DNA from: Gemmatimonadales bacterium
GTDB lineage: Bacteria; Gemmatimonadota; Gemmatimonadetes; Gemmatimonadales; GWC2-71-9
Assembly: GCA_013812695.1 (NCBI GenBank)
Contig: JACCSZ010000007.1
Location: 1-5,020 of the forward strand
Reading direction: 5' to 3'
DNA length: 5,020 bases
Below the pieces are notes generated by a model. The model was not told where the DNA came from. It saw only the letters and a list, made by a program, of their open reading frames with translations, and did not search any database. Each line of letters starts with the position of its first letter. Within the stretch, counting starts at the first letter, position 1. The position numbers were made by a program, and so were the translations under genes. Of the stretch, positions 4,154 through 5,020 are shown in pieces.

Positions 4154-5020
4154 TCACCCGCGAAACCTCCGCGCGTCGATCCCGTAGCCCCGCACCTTGT
4201 AGCTCAGGATGCGCTCGGTCGTGCCGAGCAGCCGCGCCGCCTTGGCCCGGTTGCCGCGGGTGCTCTTGAGCGCATCCTGGATCAGGTTGCTCTCGAACAC
4301 GCCCACCGCTTCGCCCAGCGAGCGCGAGACGACCGTGCCCGAAGCCTCGGCGGTCTGCAGCGTCGGTGAGAGATGGTGTCCGTGGATGACGTCGCCATCG
4401 GTCACCAGCACGGCGCGCTCGATCGTGTTCTCCAGCTCGCGGACGTTGCCGGGCCAGTGGTAGGCCATCAGCATGTCGATGGCCGGGGTCGAGATCCGCC
4501 GGATCTTACGCGCGTGGATGCGGACGTACTTCGCGAGGAAGTGCTCGGCCAGGAGCAGCACGTCCGACCGCCGCTCCCGGAGCGGTGGCACGAAGATGCC
4601 GAAGACGTCGAGGCGATAATACAGGTCCTCCCGGAACGTGCCCGCCGCGAGCGCTTTCTCCAGGTCCTTGTTGGTGGCGGTGATGAGCCGGACGTCCACC
4701 CGGATCGTCTCGTTGCCGCCGAGCCGCTCGAACTCCCGGCCCTGCAGGACGCGGAGGAGTTTGGCCTGCGTGGACGCGCTCAACTCGCCGATCTCGTCGA
4801 GAAAGAGCGTGCCGCCGTCGGCCTGCTCGAATTTCCCCTGCCGCCGCGCCTGCGCACCGGTGAACGCACCGCGCTCGTGGCCGAACAGCTCGGTCTCGAC
4901 CAGCGTCTCGGGCAGCGCGGCACAGTTGACCCGGACGAACGGCTTGCCCGCCCGCGGCGAATGGTGGTGCAGCGCGTGCGCGATCAGCTCCTTGCCGGTC
5001 CCGCTCTCGCCCCGGATCAT
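4154..5020 (-). CDS. Sigma-54-dependent activator, NtrC/NifA class (5' truncated)
   Basis: This is an AAA+ enhancer-binding protein that hydrolyses ATP to open sigma-54 RNA polymerase promoters. The 288 visible residues begin inside the ATPase. They show Walker A GESGTGKE (4-11), the sigma-54 contact loop GAFTGA (51-56), Walker B GGTLFLDE (69-76), sensor I around ATNKDL (115-120), the arginine-finger region FREDLYYRLDVF (129-140), PPLRERR (145-151) and sensor II WPGNVRELEN (189-198). After a short linker a Fis-type helix-turn-helix follows (about 238-281), with RAKAARLLGTTERILSYKVRGYGID. That ending resembles NifA-like, often GAF-containing, regulators more than classical NtrC response regulators. 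The deciding N-terminal sensor domain (GAF, PAS or receiver) lies beyond the window. The Met encoded at the window edge falls within the Walker A strand and is not the start. All catalytic motifs are intact. Its target genes cannot be told from the sequence. Confidence 0.95.
   Translation of the reverse strand: MIRGESGTGKELIAHALHHHSPRAGKPFVRVNCAALPETLVETELFGHERGAFTGAQARRQGKFEQADGGTLFLDEIGELSASTQAKLLRVLQGREFERLGGNETIRVDVRLITATNKDLEKALAAGTFREDLYYRLDVFGIFVPPLRERRSDVLLLAEHFLAKYVRIHARKIRRISTPAIDMLMAYHWPGNVRELENTIERAVLVTDGDVIHGHHLSPTLQTAEASGTVVSRSLGEAVGVFESNLIQDALKSTRGNRAKAARLLGTTERILSYKVRGYGIDARRFRG

Noticed and set aside
3902..4369. Plus-strand 155-codon frame in the gene-free stretch
   Set aside because: Its second half is antisense to the activator's HTH region, and the first half shows no RBS, domain or signal peptide.

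Overview
This GC-rich window contains a bacterial double-strand-break repair cluster, two small exported proteins of unknown function, and the C-terminal part of a sigma-54 activator. The organism is probably a high-GC, diderm, free-living (soil-type) bacterium. This rests on the NHEJ genes, the sigma-54 enhancer-binding protein, Sec-type signal peptides and GC-heavy third codon positions. Phyla such as Gemmatimonadota, Rokubacteria/Methylomirabilota or a deltaproteobacterial lineage would fit, but nothing in the window decides between them.

Layout. Bases 1-260 (+) hold the last 85 codons of a bacterial Ku protein. Bases 261-352 are a short spacer almost filled by an imperfect palindrome built on the CCACGGAGG / CCTCCGTGG motif. 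Bases 353-1438 (+) encode a stand-alone LigD-type polymerase/primase domain. Bases 1435-2439 (+) encode a stand-alone LigD-type ATP-dependent DNA ligase, whose start codon overlaps the polymerase stop (ATGA). No LigD phosphoesterase domain is present in the window. Ku recognises and bridges broken ends, the polymerase fills or extends them with a ribonucleotide preference, and the ligase seals them. Together they form an end-joining operon with a split LigD.

Downstream, 2639-2989 (+) encodes a 116-residue exported basic protein with Gly/Lys patches. It converges on a 207-residue exported, four-cysteine protein at 3124-3747 (-). The 134-bp convergent gap holds a long hairpin (3000-3052) and three perfect copies of a 12-bp GC repeat (3089-3124) touching the stop codon of the minus-strand gene. 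Bases 3748-4153 carry no convincing gene but contain two hairpins and a short pyrimidine-rich periodic stretch. Bases 4154-5020 (-) hold the AAA+ and Fis-type HTH parts of an NtrC/NifA-class activator whose 5' end lies outside the window.

I see no undescribed multi-gene system. The points most worth checking are the split, phosphoesterase-less LigD, the palindromic repeat lying across the polymerase gene's translation start, and the in-frame PEPA-encoding repeat just beyond the stop of the four-cysteine gene.
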